From Gammaproteobacteria bacterium (GTDB lineage Bacteria; Pseudomonadota; Gammaproteobacteria; Steroidobacterales; PWYM01), in the NCBI GenBank assembly GCA_020832005.1, contig JAFIFN010000012.1, positions 1-47,435 of the forward strand: a stretch of DNA of 47,435 nt, read 5' to 3'. The translations under genes were made by a program, and so were the position numbers. Each line of letters starts with the position of its first letter. Positions within the stretch are counted from its first letter, which is position 1. The notes beneath the pieces are model-generated. The model had not been told where the DNA came from. It worked only from the letters and a program-made list of their open reading frames with translations, and ran no database searches. Of this stretch, positions 19,394 to 27,359 are shown piece after piece.

Positions 19394-19960
19394 TCAGTCA
19401 CGCAATGTGTGTCCGCCGAGTGCGTGGCGCATCGGCGTTGGCCGGTCGCGCCCGCCGGTCGGGCCGCCGATGATCATGTCGATGCCGGACGGAAAATAGA
19501 CCCGCGCGCGCAGCGCGCTGCGTGCCGGTTTGCAGCCCGAGGGGTTGGCGCTGGTCGAGATCAACAGGCCGCCTGCCAGTTCGCACAGCCTTGCGGAGGG
19601 TGCGAAGGCGGTTACCCGCACGGCGAGCGTGTCGCGTCCGCCGGTGATCCAGTCCGGCACCCAGTCGGCCGCCGGCAGAACCCAGGTGACCGGCCCCGGC
19701 CACTGGCCCGAGATCTCCCGCCAGCGTGCTGCAGGCAGGTCGCCGAGCAGGCTGGCTACCTCTTCGGCGTGTGCGGCCAGCACGATGAACCCGGCGCCGA
19801 TATCCCGGCCCTTGAGTGTCAGCAGGCGTTCGACGGCGTCCGGATCGAAGGGATCACAGGCCAGTCCGTAGACGCCCTCGGTGGGATGGGCGATCACGCC
19901 GCCGGCTGCGAGCAGCCGGCCGGCCTTGCGCAAAAGGTGTTCGCTGCTCAAATGAGCCAT
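19394..19960 (-). CDS. tsaC: Threonylcarbamoyl-AMP synthase (Sua5/YciO/YrdC family)
   Basis: 188 residues, the single-domain bacterial TsaC length. Characteristic stretches: GGVIAHPTEGVYGLACDPFD near residue 20, LLTLKGRDIGAGFIVLA, WPGPVTWVLPA and LLISTSANPSG (nucleotide and threonine binding). It makes the threonylcarbamoyl-adenylate used for t6A37 modification of tRNA. It starts 15 bases after the topA stop and lies about 50 bases before hemF, a neighbourhood (dprA-tsaC-hemF) shared with other gammaproteobacteria. Confidence 0.94.
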   Translation of the reverse strand: MAHLSSEHLLRKAGRLLAAGGVIAHPTEGVYGLACDPFDPDAVERLLTLKGRDIGAGFIVLAAHAEEVASLLGDLPAARWREISGQWPGPVTWVLPAADWVPDWITGGRDTLAVRVTAFAPSARLCELAGGLLISTSANPSGCKPARSALRARVYFPSGIDMIIGGPTGGRDRPTPMRHALGGHTLRD

Positions 19961-19975
19961 CCCGCGCAGGAAGAA

Positions 19976-22612
19976 TCAGCGCACGAAGGCTTCATCACTG
20001 CTGTCGCGATCCCCGGCAGACTTCTTAGACGCGCCCTTGGCGGCGCCGGCCTTCTTCTTCGCAGTGCCGGATTTCGCCGGTTTCTTGCTGGCGACCTTGC
20101 TGGTGGTCTTCTTTGCCGCAGCCTTCTTCTTTTTCGCCGCTTTCTTTTTCTTCTTCTTGGCGGGCACCTTCTTCGCAGTGGCCTTGGCCGCGGTCTTCTT
20201 GGCGGCGGTTTTCTTCGCAGCGGCCTTCTTCGCCGCGCCACCGCGCCGGCCACGCCCGCGCTCCGGCGCCTCGAGCAGCAGTTTCTCGCAATCGGCCAGG
20301 CTCAGGCTGCGCGGCTCGACATCCTTCGGAATCTTGGCGTTCTTCTTGCCATCCGTGATGTAGGGGCCGTAACGACCGTTGAGCACCTGGATACCGTTGT
20401 CGAACTCGCGGATGATGCGATTGGCGTCGGCTTCCTTCTTCGCCGCAACCAGCTCCAGCGCCCGCGGCAGGTCGATGGTGTAGGGGTCGTCATCCTTGGG
20501 GATGGAGGCGTACTTCGAACCGTACTTCACATAGGGACCGAAACGCCCGATGTTCACCAGTACGGGTTCGCTCTCGGGCGTCTCGCCAAGCTCGCGTGGC
20601 AGCTTGAACAGCTCCAGCGCCTCGGCAAGTTCCACCTGGTCCATCTTCTGGCCTGGCCGAAGCCCTGCGAACTTGGGCTTCTCCTCGTCATCCTTTGTGC
20701 CGATCTGCACGAAAGGTCCGAAGCGGCCCATGCGCACGCTGACAGGCCGGCCGCTCTTGGGGTCGGTACCCAGGTCGCGCGCCTGGGCGGCTTCCTCGCG
20801 CGTCACCGAGGCGTCCTTGTGCTCGACGAGTTCATGGAACGGCTTCCAGAACTCGCGCATCAGGGGCACCCACTCGCGCTCGCCGCGGAAGATCTCGTCC
20901 AGCGAGTCCTCCATGCGCGCCGTGAACTCGTAGTCCACGTACTGCGAGAAGTGCTTGGTCAGGAAACCATTGACGATCTTGCCCACGTCGGTGGGAATAA
21001 ACCGACGCGCATCCATCTCAACATACTCGCGCTGCTGCAGCGTGGAGATGATGTTGGCGTAGGTGGATGGCCGCCCGATGCCGTACTCCTCCAGCGCCTT
21101 GACCAGCGAGGCCTCCGAGAAGCGCGGCGGGGGCTCGGTGAAGTGCTGGTCGGCACGTACCTGGTTGAGCGTAATCACGTCGCCTTCAGCCACGTCGGGC
21201 AGAATGCGATCCCCGTCGTCGGTGGCGGCATCGTCGGTGCCTTCCTGGTAGACGGCGATGAAGCCGGGGTGCTTGAGCACCGAGCCGGTGGCCCGAAAGC
21301 TTGAGCGACGCTCGCCGTCAGGGCCGGCCAGCATGTCGATGGCCACGGTATCGAAAGTGGCATGGATCATCTGCGAGGCCACTGTACGCTTCCAGATCAG
21401 CGTATAGAGCTTGAGCTGGTCGGGATTGAGCTTGCCGCGCAGCGATTCGGGCGTGCGCTTGAGCGACGTCGGTCGGATGGCCTCATGGGCTTCCTGCGCA
21501 TTCTTCGCCGTGGTCTTGTAGACCCGCGGCTGGTCAGGCAGGTTGTCTGCACCGTAGCGCTCGGTGATCAGTTCGCGCGCCTGGCCCAGCGCCTCATCGG
21601 ACAGGCCCACCGAGTCGGTACGCATGTAGGTGATCAGACCCACCGGACCCTCATCGGTCTCCATGCCCTCGTAGAGCCGCTGCGCAACGCTCATCGTGCG
21701 ACTGGCCGAGAAGCCGATCTTGCGCGAGGCTTCCTGCTGCAGCGTGGAGGTGGTGAACGGGGCTGCCGGGTTGCGGCGACGCTGCTTGCGCTCGACCTTG
21801 GCCACCGTCAGTTGTCCGGGCACCCGCACGTGCGCCTTGTCTTCGCTGACCGCGCTGGTGTCGGTGGCGCTTTCCGTGCTGGCGCCGGCGGCCTTGAGCA
21901 GCGCCTCGCGCGCGCCGGTGGCGCTGGCCGCGTCGCCGAAGCTGAACTGCTCGACACGCTCGCCTTCGAACTCCCACAGGCGCGCGACGAAGGGCGCATC
22001 CTCGCGCGCGACATCGGCCTCCAGCGTCCAGTACTCGCGTGGAATGAAGGCGTCGATCTCGGCTTCGCGTTCGCAGATCATGCGTAGCGCCGGGCTTTGC
22101 ACGCGCCCGGCCGACAGGCCGCGGCGCACTTTCTTCCACAGCAGCGGCGAGAGGTTGAAGCCGACCAGGTAGTCCAGTGCCCGGCGCGCCTGCTGGGCAT
22201 TGACCCGCTCGGTGGAGATGCTGCGTGGCTGGGCAATCGCCTTCTGCACGGCCTGGCGGGTGATTTCGTAGAACACCACGCGATGCACCGGCTTGTCGGT
22301 TACCAGCTTACGCTCGCGCAGGATCTCGTAGAGATGCCAGGAGATGGCCTCGCCCTCGCGATCGGGGTCAGTGGCCAGATAGAGGGCATCGCACTTCTTC
22401 ATTGCCCGCGCGATGGCGTCGACATGCTTCTGGTTGCGCTCGATGATCTCGTAGCGCATGGCAAAGTCGTGCTCGGTGTCCACGGCGCCGCCCTTGGGCA
22501 CGAGATCGCGGACGTGACCATACGAGGCGAGCACCTGGAAATCAGGTCCCAGGTACTTCTCGATGGTCTTCGCCTTGGCCGGCGACTCGACGATAACCAG
22601 GTTCTTGCTCAT
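19976..22612 (-). CDS. topA: DNA topoisomerase I (type IA) with Lys/Ala-rich tail
   Basis: 878 residues. Toprim: IVESPAKAKTIEKYLG (Glu9) and YLATDPDREGEAISWHL (Asp82, Asp84, Glu86). The catalytic Tyr329 lies in GLITYMRTDSVGLS. The C-terminus has three short Topo_C repeats (GRFGPFVQIG, GRFGPYVKYG, GRYGPYITDG) and no Cys4 zinc fingers, unlike E. coli TopA. It ends in about 100 residues dominated by Lys and Ala (from about residue 776), histone H1-like. TopA relaxes negatively supercoiled DNA. The start follows family convention. An intrinsic terminator ends 4 bases upstream of the ATG, leaving no room for a normal ribosome-binding site. Confidence 0.96.
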   Translation of the reverse strand: MSKNLVIVESPAKAKTIEKYLGPDFQVLASYGHVRDLVPKGGAVDTEHDFAMRYEIIERNQKHVDAIARAMKKCDALYLATDPDREGEAISWHLYEILRERKLVTDKPVHRVVFYEITRQAVQKAIAQPRSISTERVNAQQARRALDYLVGFNLSPLLWKKVRRGLSAGRVQSPALRMICEREAEIDAFIPREYWTLEADVAREDAPFVARLWEFEGERVEQFSFGDAASATGAREALLKAAGASTESATDTSAVSEDKAHVRVPGQLTVAKVERKQRRRNPAAPFTTSTLQQEASRKIGFSASRTMSVAQRLYEGMETDEGPVGLITYMRTDSVGLSDEALGQARELITERYGADNLPDQPRVYKTTAKNAQEAHEAIRPTSLKRTPESLRGKLNPDQLKLYTLIWKRTVASQMIHATFDTVAIDMLAGPDGERRSSFRATGSVLKHPGFIAVYQEGTDDAATDDGDRILPDVAEGDVITLNQVRADQHFTEPPPRFSEASLVKALEEYGIGRPSTYANIISTLQQREYVEMDARRFIPTDVGKIVNGFLTKHFSQYVDYEFTARMEDSLDEIFRGEREWVPLMREFWKPFHELVEHKDASVTREEAAQARDLGTDPKSGRPVSVRMGRFGPFVQIGTKDDEEKPKFAGLRPGQKMDQVELAEALELFKLPRELGETPESEPVLVNIGRFGPYVKYGSKYASIPKDDDPYTIDLPRALELVAAKKEADANRIIREFDNGIQVLNGRYGPYITDGKKNAKIPKDVEPRSLSLADCEKLLLEAPERGRGRRGGAAKKAAAKKTAAKKTAAKATAKKVPAKKKKKKAAKKKKAAAKKTTSKVASKKPAKSGTAKKKAGAAKGASKKSAGDRDSSDEAFVR

Positions 22613-22616
22613 ACGT

Positions 22617-22644
22617 AAAAAAAGCCGCAGCGGTCGGCTGCGGC
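22617..22644 (-). terminator. Intrinsic terminator between smg and topA
   Basis: On the minus strand GCCGCAGC (22644-22637) pairs perfectly with GCTGCGGC (22631-22624) around a 5-base loop and is followed directly by seven Ts (22623-22617). The topA start codon begins four bases later. It is placed to end the transcript of dprA-smg, and also stands as an attenuator-like barrier for topA. Confidence 0.85.
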
Positions 22645-22681
22645 ACCTTTTAGATTCCTTGTCTGTCGCCCGATGCCCGAT

Positions 22682-23155
22682 TCAATGAATGGCGCCGGGT
22701 CCCTCAGCGAACACCAGATCTTCCATCCTGGCGTACGCGGTTTCCTGTCCTGGCTGGCTGAACAGCACCATCAGCACCACCCACTTGATGTGGTCGATAT
22801 CGATGTCGACGGCATCCAGCGCCAGCAGGCGATCAATCAGCAACTCCCGCTGCCCGCCGCTGAGAATGCCAACCTGCTCGAGATAAAGTATGTAGCCCCG
22901 GCAGCCGGCGTCTAGCCGGGAGAGCTCACGGGCGTCGAAAATCCGCAGCGCACAGTCGGTGGGCGCGCTGGGGTGCGGTCGTTCGTCGCTGTTGAGACCG
23001 TCCAGCCATTCCAGGGCCCGATCGATCTCCCTGTCGCCGAACCCGGCACGCTCCAGTTCCATGCGAAGCTCTGCGCGGTCGGGCTCCGGTTCTTCATCGG
23101 CGTCCACGTAGGTTTCAAACAGGTACATCAGCACGTCGAGTACGGTTTCTGTCAT
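22682..23155 (-). CDS. smg: DUF494 family protein Smg
   Basis: 157 residues. The family start METVLDVLMYLFETYVD-type sequence (here MTETVLDVLMYLFETYVD) and the C-terminal DIDHIKWVVLMVLFSQPGQE match Smg/DUF494, a small cytoplasmic protein whose gene follows dprA in many gammaproteobacteria. Its biochemical role is not established. An acidic stretch (ADEEPEPDRAELR) and a predicted mostly helical fold are visible. The start codon overlaps the dprA stop (TGATG), indicating translational coupling. Confidence 0.92.
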   Translation of the reverse strand: MTETVLDVLMYLFETYVDADEEPEPDRAELRMELERAGFGDREIDRALEWLDGLNSDERPHPSAPTDCALRIFDARELSRLDAGCRGYILYLEQVGILSGGQRELLIDRLLALDAVDIDIDHIKWVVLMVLFSQPGQETAYARMEDLVFAEGPGAIH

Positions 23156-24303
23156 CAGGTTCTCTTTCGTGGGGCGTTTCCACGTGTTGCGTAGCGCCCT
23201 CCGGGCAGTATTTCCACTGCACCCTGCAATTCCAGGATCAGCAGCATGGAGGAAAGCGTCTCGGGCGTCAATCCGGTGCGCTGCATCAACTGGTCCATGG
23301 AGACTGGCGCAAATTCCATGGCAGACAATAACTTGGCGTAATCCGGGTCAACTTCTGCCGACGCCCGGCCAGGCTCGTCCGGGAGGGGGTCGGCGGCTGC
23401 GGGGGTGCTCGCACGAAGCATCGGTCCGAGCTGGTTGGCCAACTCGCCGAGCACGTCATCGCTGGTCTCGACGAGCTTGGCGCCCTCGCGGATCAGCCGG
23501 TGGCAACCCCGGGCCATGGGGTTGTGAATCGACCCGGGAATGGCGAAGACCTCGCGGCCCTGTTCGGCGGCCAGTCTGGCGGTGATCAGTGAACCGCTGC
23601 GCGCCGCCGCTTCCACGACCAGCACCCCGAGCGACAGACCGCTGATGATGCGGTTGCGGGCCGGAAAGTGGTGGCGCAGCGGCGGCGTGCCCGGGGGGTA
23701 CTCCGAGACCAGCAGACCCAGATCTGCGATGCGTGCAGCCAATGCGCGATTGCCCTGCGGGTAAACCTCATCAGGGCCGCAGCCCAGCACGGCCACGGTG
23801 TCGCCGGTGGCCGTGAGTGCGCCTTCATGGGCGGCGGCGTCGATGCCGCTGGCCAGCCCGCTGGTGATGACCAGGCCCGCCTGGGCGAGGTGTGCGGCGA
23901 ATGCCATGGCGGTTTCGCGACCGTCATGGCTGGGGTTGCGGCTGCCGACGATCGCCAGCTGGGGTTCGGCAAGCAGGGCTGCGCGGCCTCGCAGCCACAG
24001 TGCCAGCGGGGCGTCGTCGAGCCTGGCCAGGGATTCGGGCCAGTCGGGCGAATCGAAAGTCAGCAGTGCGCAGCCGGGTGTGTTCAGCCAGCGCCTGCCT
24101 GCGTCGAGGCGTGTCTCGTCAGGCTCGCGCAGCGCGGCAATCGTGGCGGCGCTGAAGCCCATGCCGGCCAGCGTGCTGTGCGATGCCGCGAGCAGCGCCT
24201 CGATACTGCCGCTGGCCGCCACCGCGCCACGGCATTTCTCGGCCGACAGCTGCGGTGCATACAGCAGCCTGAGCCAGCAGTCCTGGCTTTCGCTCAGTCT
24301 CAT
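23155..24303 (-). CDS. dprA: DNA-processing protein DprA
   Basis: 382 residues: an N-terminal SAM-like helical part (to about 80), the Rossmann-type DprA core (AIVGSRNPSHDGRETAMAFA, then SGLASGIDAAAHEGAL, VLGCGPDEVYPQGN, FPARNRIISGLSLGVLVVEA, GREVFAIPGSIHNPMARGCH) and a C-terminal winged-helix-like DML1 domain (FAPVSMDQLMQRTGL). DprA binds incoming single-stranded DNA and loads RecA in natural transformation. The ribosome-binding site is poor, and an intrinsic terminator ends about 20 bases upstream, so expression may depend on read-through. Confidence 0.94.
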   Translation of the reverse strand: MRLSESQDCWLRLLYAPQLSAEKCRGAVAASGSIEALLAASHSTLAGMGFSAATIAALREPDETRLDAGRRWLNTPGCALLTFDSPDWPESLARLDDAPLALWLRGRAALLAEPQLAIVGSRNPSHDGRETAMAFAAHLAQAGLVITSGLASGIDAAAHEGALTATGDTVAVLGCGPDEVYPQGNRALAARIADLGLLVSEYPPGTPPLRHHFPARNRIISGLSLGVLVVEAAARSGSLITARLAAEQGREVFAIPGSIHNPMARGCHRLIREGAKLVETSDDVLGELANQLGPMLRASTPAAADPLPDEPGRASAEVDPDYAKLLSAMEFAPVSMDQLMQRTGLTPETLSSMLLILELQGAVEILPGGRYATRGNAPRKRT

Positions 24304-24323
24304 GCGCAGGGTGGCGCAAAACG

Positions 24324-24356
24324 AAAGGCCCGCGTCCCATTGGGGCGCGGGCCTTT
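24324..24356 (-). terminator. Intrinsic terminator after the LysM lipoprotein gene
   Basis: AAAGGCCCGCG (24324-24334) and CGCGGGCCTTT (24346-24356) form a perfect 11-bp stem; the 11-base loop can add three more pairs. On the minus strand the stem runs into TTTCGTTTT. It lies 22 bases past the lysM stop and 20 bases before the dprA start codon. Ts and As flank both sides, so some bidirectional activity is possible. Confidence 0.8.
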
Positions 24357-24378
24357 GTTCGAGCAGGCGCGCAGGGGC

Positions 24379-25581
24379 TTAAGTGCCCGGATTTCGCACC
24401 GTGTCGAGTACGCGGAACTCGTTGACGGATTGCATGACCAGGCCATAACTGATGCGATCGAAAGTCCTGAAGATCATCATCGTGGCCGCAAGCTCCTCAG
24501 GCAAGCGCACTTTCTCGCCGAACATGCCCGATCCGCCAATGGTGTCGCGAATCTCTTCGCCCGCCTGGTAGACCTGCAGCACATGTCCGGGCGCCAGACC
24601 GTCACGATCACCGCGATTGATGACTACGACCATCCACGGGCCAATCAGCGACAGCCCGTTTTCGACGGCAATGACACGACCCTCGATGGCCCGGTCCGGC
24701 GAGCGCGGCATGAAATTCAGGCTCGGCAGCAGTTCTTCTTCCAGCAGCCGGTCGCCGCGCAGGGTCTCGCGCTCCGAGTCGGTCAGGAACAGTGTGGCCG
24801 GATCGCCGCCGCGACGCAGTCTGCCGCGTCCGGTGTAATTGCCGTGGTAGCCCACGATCACGCCATCATCGGGATCGACCAGCGCGTCGCCGACGTTGAC
24901 GACACTGAAATAGCTACCCGATTCGGCAGACGTGCCACGCACGTAGACATCGTCGCCGGCCGCCGCCATCAGCTTGCCTTCGCGGAAGCTCAGCACGTAG
25001 GGCAGGTTGTCGGCCTGCTCACGGGTCAGCACCGAAGGCCGCGACAGGAAAGCGCGGATCGCATCATGGGGGATCGTCGCGATCGCATCCTCGATGCGTT
25101 CCTCGCGAATACGCGGCGACAGGCGCTCGGCCGTGCCACGCTCGAGTATCAGCCGTGGCTGACCGTCGATGTACACCAGCGAGATGACGTCGCCGGGGTA
25201 GATAAGGTGTGGATTGGCAATCTGTGGATTGACCTGCCAGATTTCCGGCCACACCCAGGGCTCGCGCAGGAAGCGACCGGCGATGTCCCACAAGGTGTCA
25301 CCGCGCTGCACGACGTAACTGTCGGGATGCCGGGGATTGAGCGCCACCGCCTGGCGCAGCTGTCCGACGGCAGCGGGCAGACGCTCGCCGGCTGTACGGG
25401 ACTCACGCGACGTCGCCGAACTGCGCGCCGCTGCAGTATCCTGGCGCTCCTGCGCGATGCGGTTATCGGCAGCCGCCTGGGTATCAGGCAGCTGGGCGGG
25501 CTCGCCCGCGCAGGCGACAAGTCCCGCGGAGATGGCCAGCAGCACGGGCAGCTGGAAGATGGCAGAGCGCTTTGCTGGCAT
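24379..25581 (-). CDS. LysM-domain lipoprotein
   Basis: 400 residues from the ATG at 25581. A signal peptide ends in the lipobox-like LVACAG (Cys near residue 24), followed by a Gln/Ala/Arg-rich linker. One LysM domain lies near residues 85-135 (SYVVQRGDTLWDIAGRFLRE, then WPEIWQVNPQIANPHLIYPG), which binds peptidoglycan. A long beta-rich C-terminal region (about 140-400) of unknown fold follows. The family usually sits between dprA and def in gammaproteobacteria, as here, divergent from def. It probably acts in the periplasm at the cell wall. The frame extends to 25626 but the lipoprotein signal argues for the chosen start. Confidence 0.9.
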   Translation of the reverse strand: MPAKRSAIFQLPVLLAISAGLVACAGEPAQLPDTQAAADNRIAQERQDTAAARSSATSRESRTAGERLPAAVGQLRQAVALNPRHPDSYVVQRGDTLWDIAGRFLREPWVWPEIWQVNPQIANPHLIYPGDVISLVYIDGQPRLILERGTAERLSPRIREERIEDAIATIPHDAIRAFLSRPSVLTREQADNLPYVLSFREGKLMAAAGDDVYVRGTSAESGSYFSVVNVGDALVDPDDGVIVGYHGNYTGRGRLRRGGDPATLFLTDSERETLRGDRLLEEELLPSLNFMPRSPDRAIEGRVIAVENGLSLIGPWMVVVINRGDRDGLAPGHVLQVYQAGEEIRDTIGGSGMFGEKVRLPEELAATMMIFRTFDRISYGLVMQSVNEFRVLDTVRNPGT

Positions 25582-25663
25582 GACTGTGCGTGCCTGGGCT
25601 GGAAACATGATGCAAGTGTGCTCCATGGCCGGTGGGTCGGCGTGCCGACCAGTTCACAGATAC

Positions 25664-25672
25664 TGATATAAT
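25664..25672 (+). promoter_or_regulatory. Extended -10 promoter element upstream of def
   Basis: TGATATAAT at 25664-25672 is a full consensus extended -10 (TGnTATAAT) in a GC-rich context, about 158 bases upstream of the def start. No good -35 is seen, which is compatible with an extended -10 promoter. A second candidate lies nearer: TTGTCA at 25746-25751 with TACTTT at 25770-25775, spaced 18 bases. Either could drive def-fmt-rsmB and the genes after it. Confidence 0.5.
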
Positions 25673-25829
25673 GACCGCATTGCGCGCGTGCGTTTTTGTG
25701 GCCCCGCATTTCCGGCGCAGGCGCGGAACCCGCACCCGCCAGCGTTTGTCATTATGCTTATTAAGTCATTACTTTAGCAGCAATTGGTCCCAACGCACAC
25801 GAATTCTCCCGGCAGCTCGAAGATTCACC

Positions 25830-26348
25830 ATGACCCGATTGACGATTCTTGAATATCCCGATCCGCGGCTGCGCACCCGCGCCGCGCCGGTCACCCAGGT
25901 CGATGACTCGATCCGCCAGCTCGTGGCGGACCTGTTCGAGACCATGTACGCCGCGCCCGGCATCGGCCTGGCCGCCACGCAGGTGAATGTGCACCAGCGT
26001 GTGCTGGTAGCCGATGTGTCCGAGGATAAAAACCAGCCCGTCGCCCTGATCAATCCGGAGATCATCGCCGCCGACGGTGCGGAGATCACCGAAGAAGGCT
26101 GCCTGTCGGTGCCCGGGTACTTCGACCGGGTGGAGCGTCCCAATCACATCCGTGTACGTGCACTCAATCTCCAGGGCGAGGTCTTCGAGATGGAGGCGCA
26201 GGGCCTGCTGGCCGTGTGCATCCAGCACGAGATGGATCATCTGCAGGGCAAGCTGTTCGTCGACTACCTCTCCGAGCTCAAGCGCAGTCGCCTGCGCAAG
26301 CGCGCGCAGAAACAGCGGCGCCAGGAGCCTGAGCACGCAGCACTCTGA
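25830..26348 (+). CDS. def: Peptide deformylase
   Basis: 172 residues. The three family motifs are intact: GIGLAATQV (residues 46-54), EEGCLSVPG with the zinc-binding Cys, and QHEMDHLQG with the HExxH zinc site. The Arg/Lys-rich tail ([14 protein letters not shown]) probably contacts the ribosome. The enzyme removes the N-terminal formyl group from nascent proteins. The upstream open frame from 25632 has no family similarity; [14 protein letters not shown] is the normal start. fmt follows after 69 bases. Confidence 0.97.
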   Translation: MTRLTILEYPDPRLRTRAAPVTQVDDSIRQLVADLFETMYAAPGIGLAATQVNVHQRVLVADVSEDKNQPVALINPEIIAADGAEITEEGCLSVPGYFDRVERPNHIRVRALNLQGEVFEMEAQGLLAVCIQHEMDHLQGKLFVDYLSELKRSRLRKRAQKQRRQEPEHAAL

Positions 26349-26417
26349 TACCACGTCCGTCCTCCCGCCCGGCCGCCGTGCTCCGCGGCGTGCCCTGGGC
26401 CCTTTGAAGAGCAGCGC

Positions 26418-27359
26418 ATGAGCACATTGCCCCGGGTGGTGTTTGCCGGCACACCGGAGTTTGCCGTGCCAGCCCTGGAAAGTCTGATCGCTGCCGGCTG
26501 GCCGGTGGTCGGCGTATTCACGCAGCCCGACAGGCCTGCCGGGCGCGGCCGCAGACTTGTCGCAAGCCCGGTCAAGCACTGCGCTGCAGCCGCAGGGATT
26601 TCCGTGTACCAGCCCACGGGCCTGCGAACCCCCGAGGAACGGGCCCTGCTCGCGGCGCTGCAGCCCGAGCTGCTGATCGTCGCCGCCTACGGTCTGCTGC
26701 TGCCCAAAGCGGTGCTGGCGCAGCCCGCGCTGGGTTGCGTCAACATCCACGCCTCGTTGCTGCCGCGCTGGCGCGGTGCGGCCCCCATCCAGCGCGCGAT
26801 CCTCGCGGGCGATACGCGCACCGGCATCAGCATCATGCGCATGGTCCACAGGCTCGATGCCGGGCCGGTGTATCTTGAGCGCGCGCTGGAGATCGGCGCC
26901 GAGGAGACCGGTGGCCAGCTGCATGACCGGCTGGCCAGACTCGGTGGCGACGCGCTGCTCGAGGCCCTGCCGGGCATCATCGACGGCAGCCTGCCAGCCA
27001 GACCCCAGGATGAATCGCTTGCGACCTATGCCTCGAAGCTGGACAAATCCGAGGCGCTGATCGACTGGGCGCAACCGGCCTCGGCGCTGGTCAGGCAGGT
27101 GCGTGCGTTCAATCCCTGGCCGGTGGCCGAGACCTGTCTGGGCGAGACGCGTGTACGCATCTGGCAGGCACGCGTCGCGCAGACACCGCCGCCCGCCGGC
27201 CCGCCTGGCACGATCGGCAGCGATGATCCCCATCGCCTGTGCGTGGCCACCGGTGATGGCGCACTCGAAGTGCTGCAGTTGCAATGGCCAGGTCGGCGCG
27301 TCATGGAGGCTGGCGGATTTCTTGCCGGCCGACCACTGGCTGGCAGGCGCTTCGCATGA
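26418..27359 (+). CDS. fmt: Methionyl-tRNA formyltransferase
   Basis: 313 residues. VVFAGTPEFAVPALESL at the N-terminus, the catalytic block NIHASLLPRWRGAAPIQRAI (Asn, His and the SLLPRWRG signature) and GVFTQPDRPAGRGRRL are diagnostic. The C-terminal OB-like domain (residues about 205-313) includes VRAFNPWPVAET. The enzyme formylates initiator Met-tRNA using 10-formyltetrahydrofolate, the step reversed later by Def. GAAGAG precedes the ATG. Its TGA overlaps the rsmB ATG (ATGA at 27356-27359). Confidence 0.97.
   Translation: MSTLPRVVFAGTPEFAVPALESLIAAGWPVVGVFTQPDRPAGRGRRLVASPVKHCAAAAGISVYQPTGLRTPEERALLAALQPELLIVAAYGLLLPKAVLAQPALGCVNIHASLLPRWRGAAPIQRAILAGDTRTGISIMRMVHRLDAGPVYLERALEIGAEETGGQLHDRLARLGGDALLEALPGIIDGSLPARPQDESLATYASKLDKSEALIDWAQPASALVRQVRAFNPWPVAETCLGETRVRIWQARVAQTPPPAGPPGTIGSDDPHRLCVATGDGALEVLQLQWPGRRVMEAGGFLAGRPLAGRRFA

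Noticed and set aside
20020-20290. Repetitive stretch at the topA 3' end that resembles a tandem repeat array
   Set aside because: It encodes the Lys/Ala-rich protein tail in frame; repeats are irregular, with no spacer structure, so not CRISPR or a DNA repeat element.
23668-25671. 667-codon plus-strand open frame across dprA and lysM
   Set aside because: Antisense to dprA and the LysM lipoprotein, no domain recognised.
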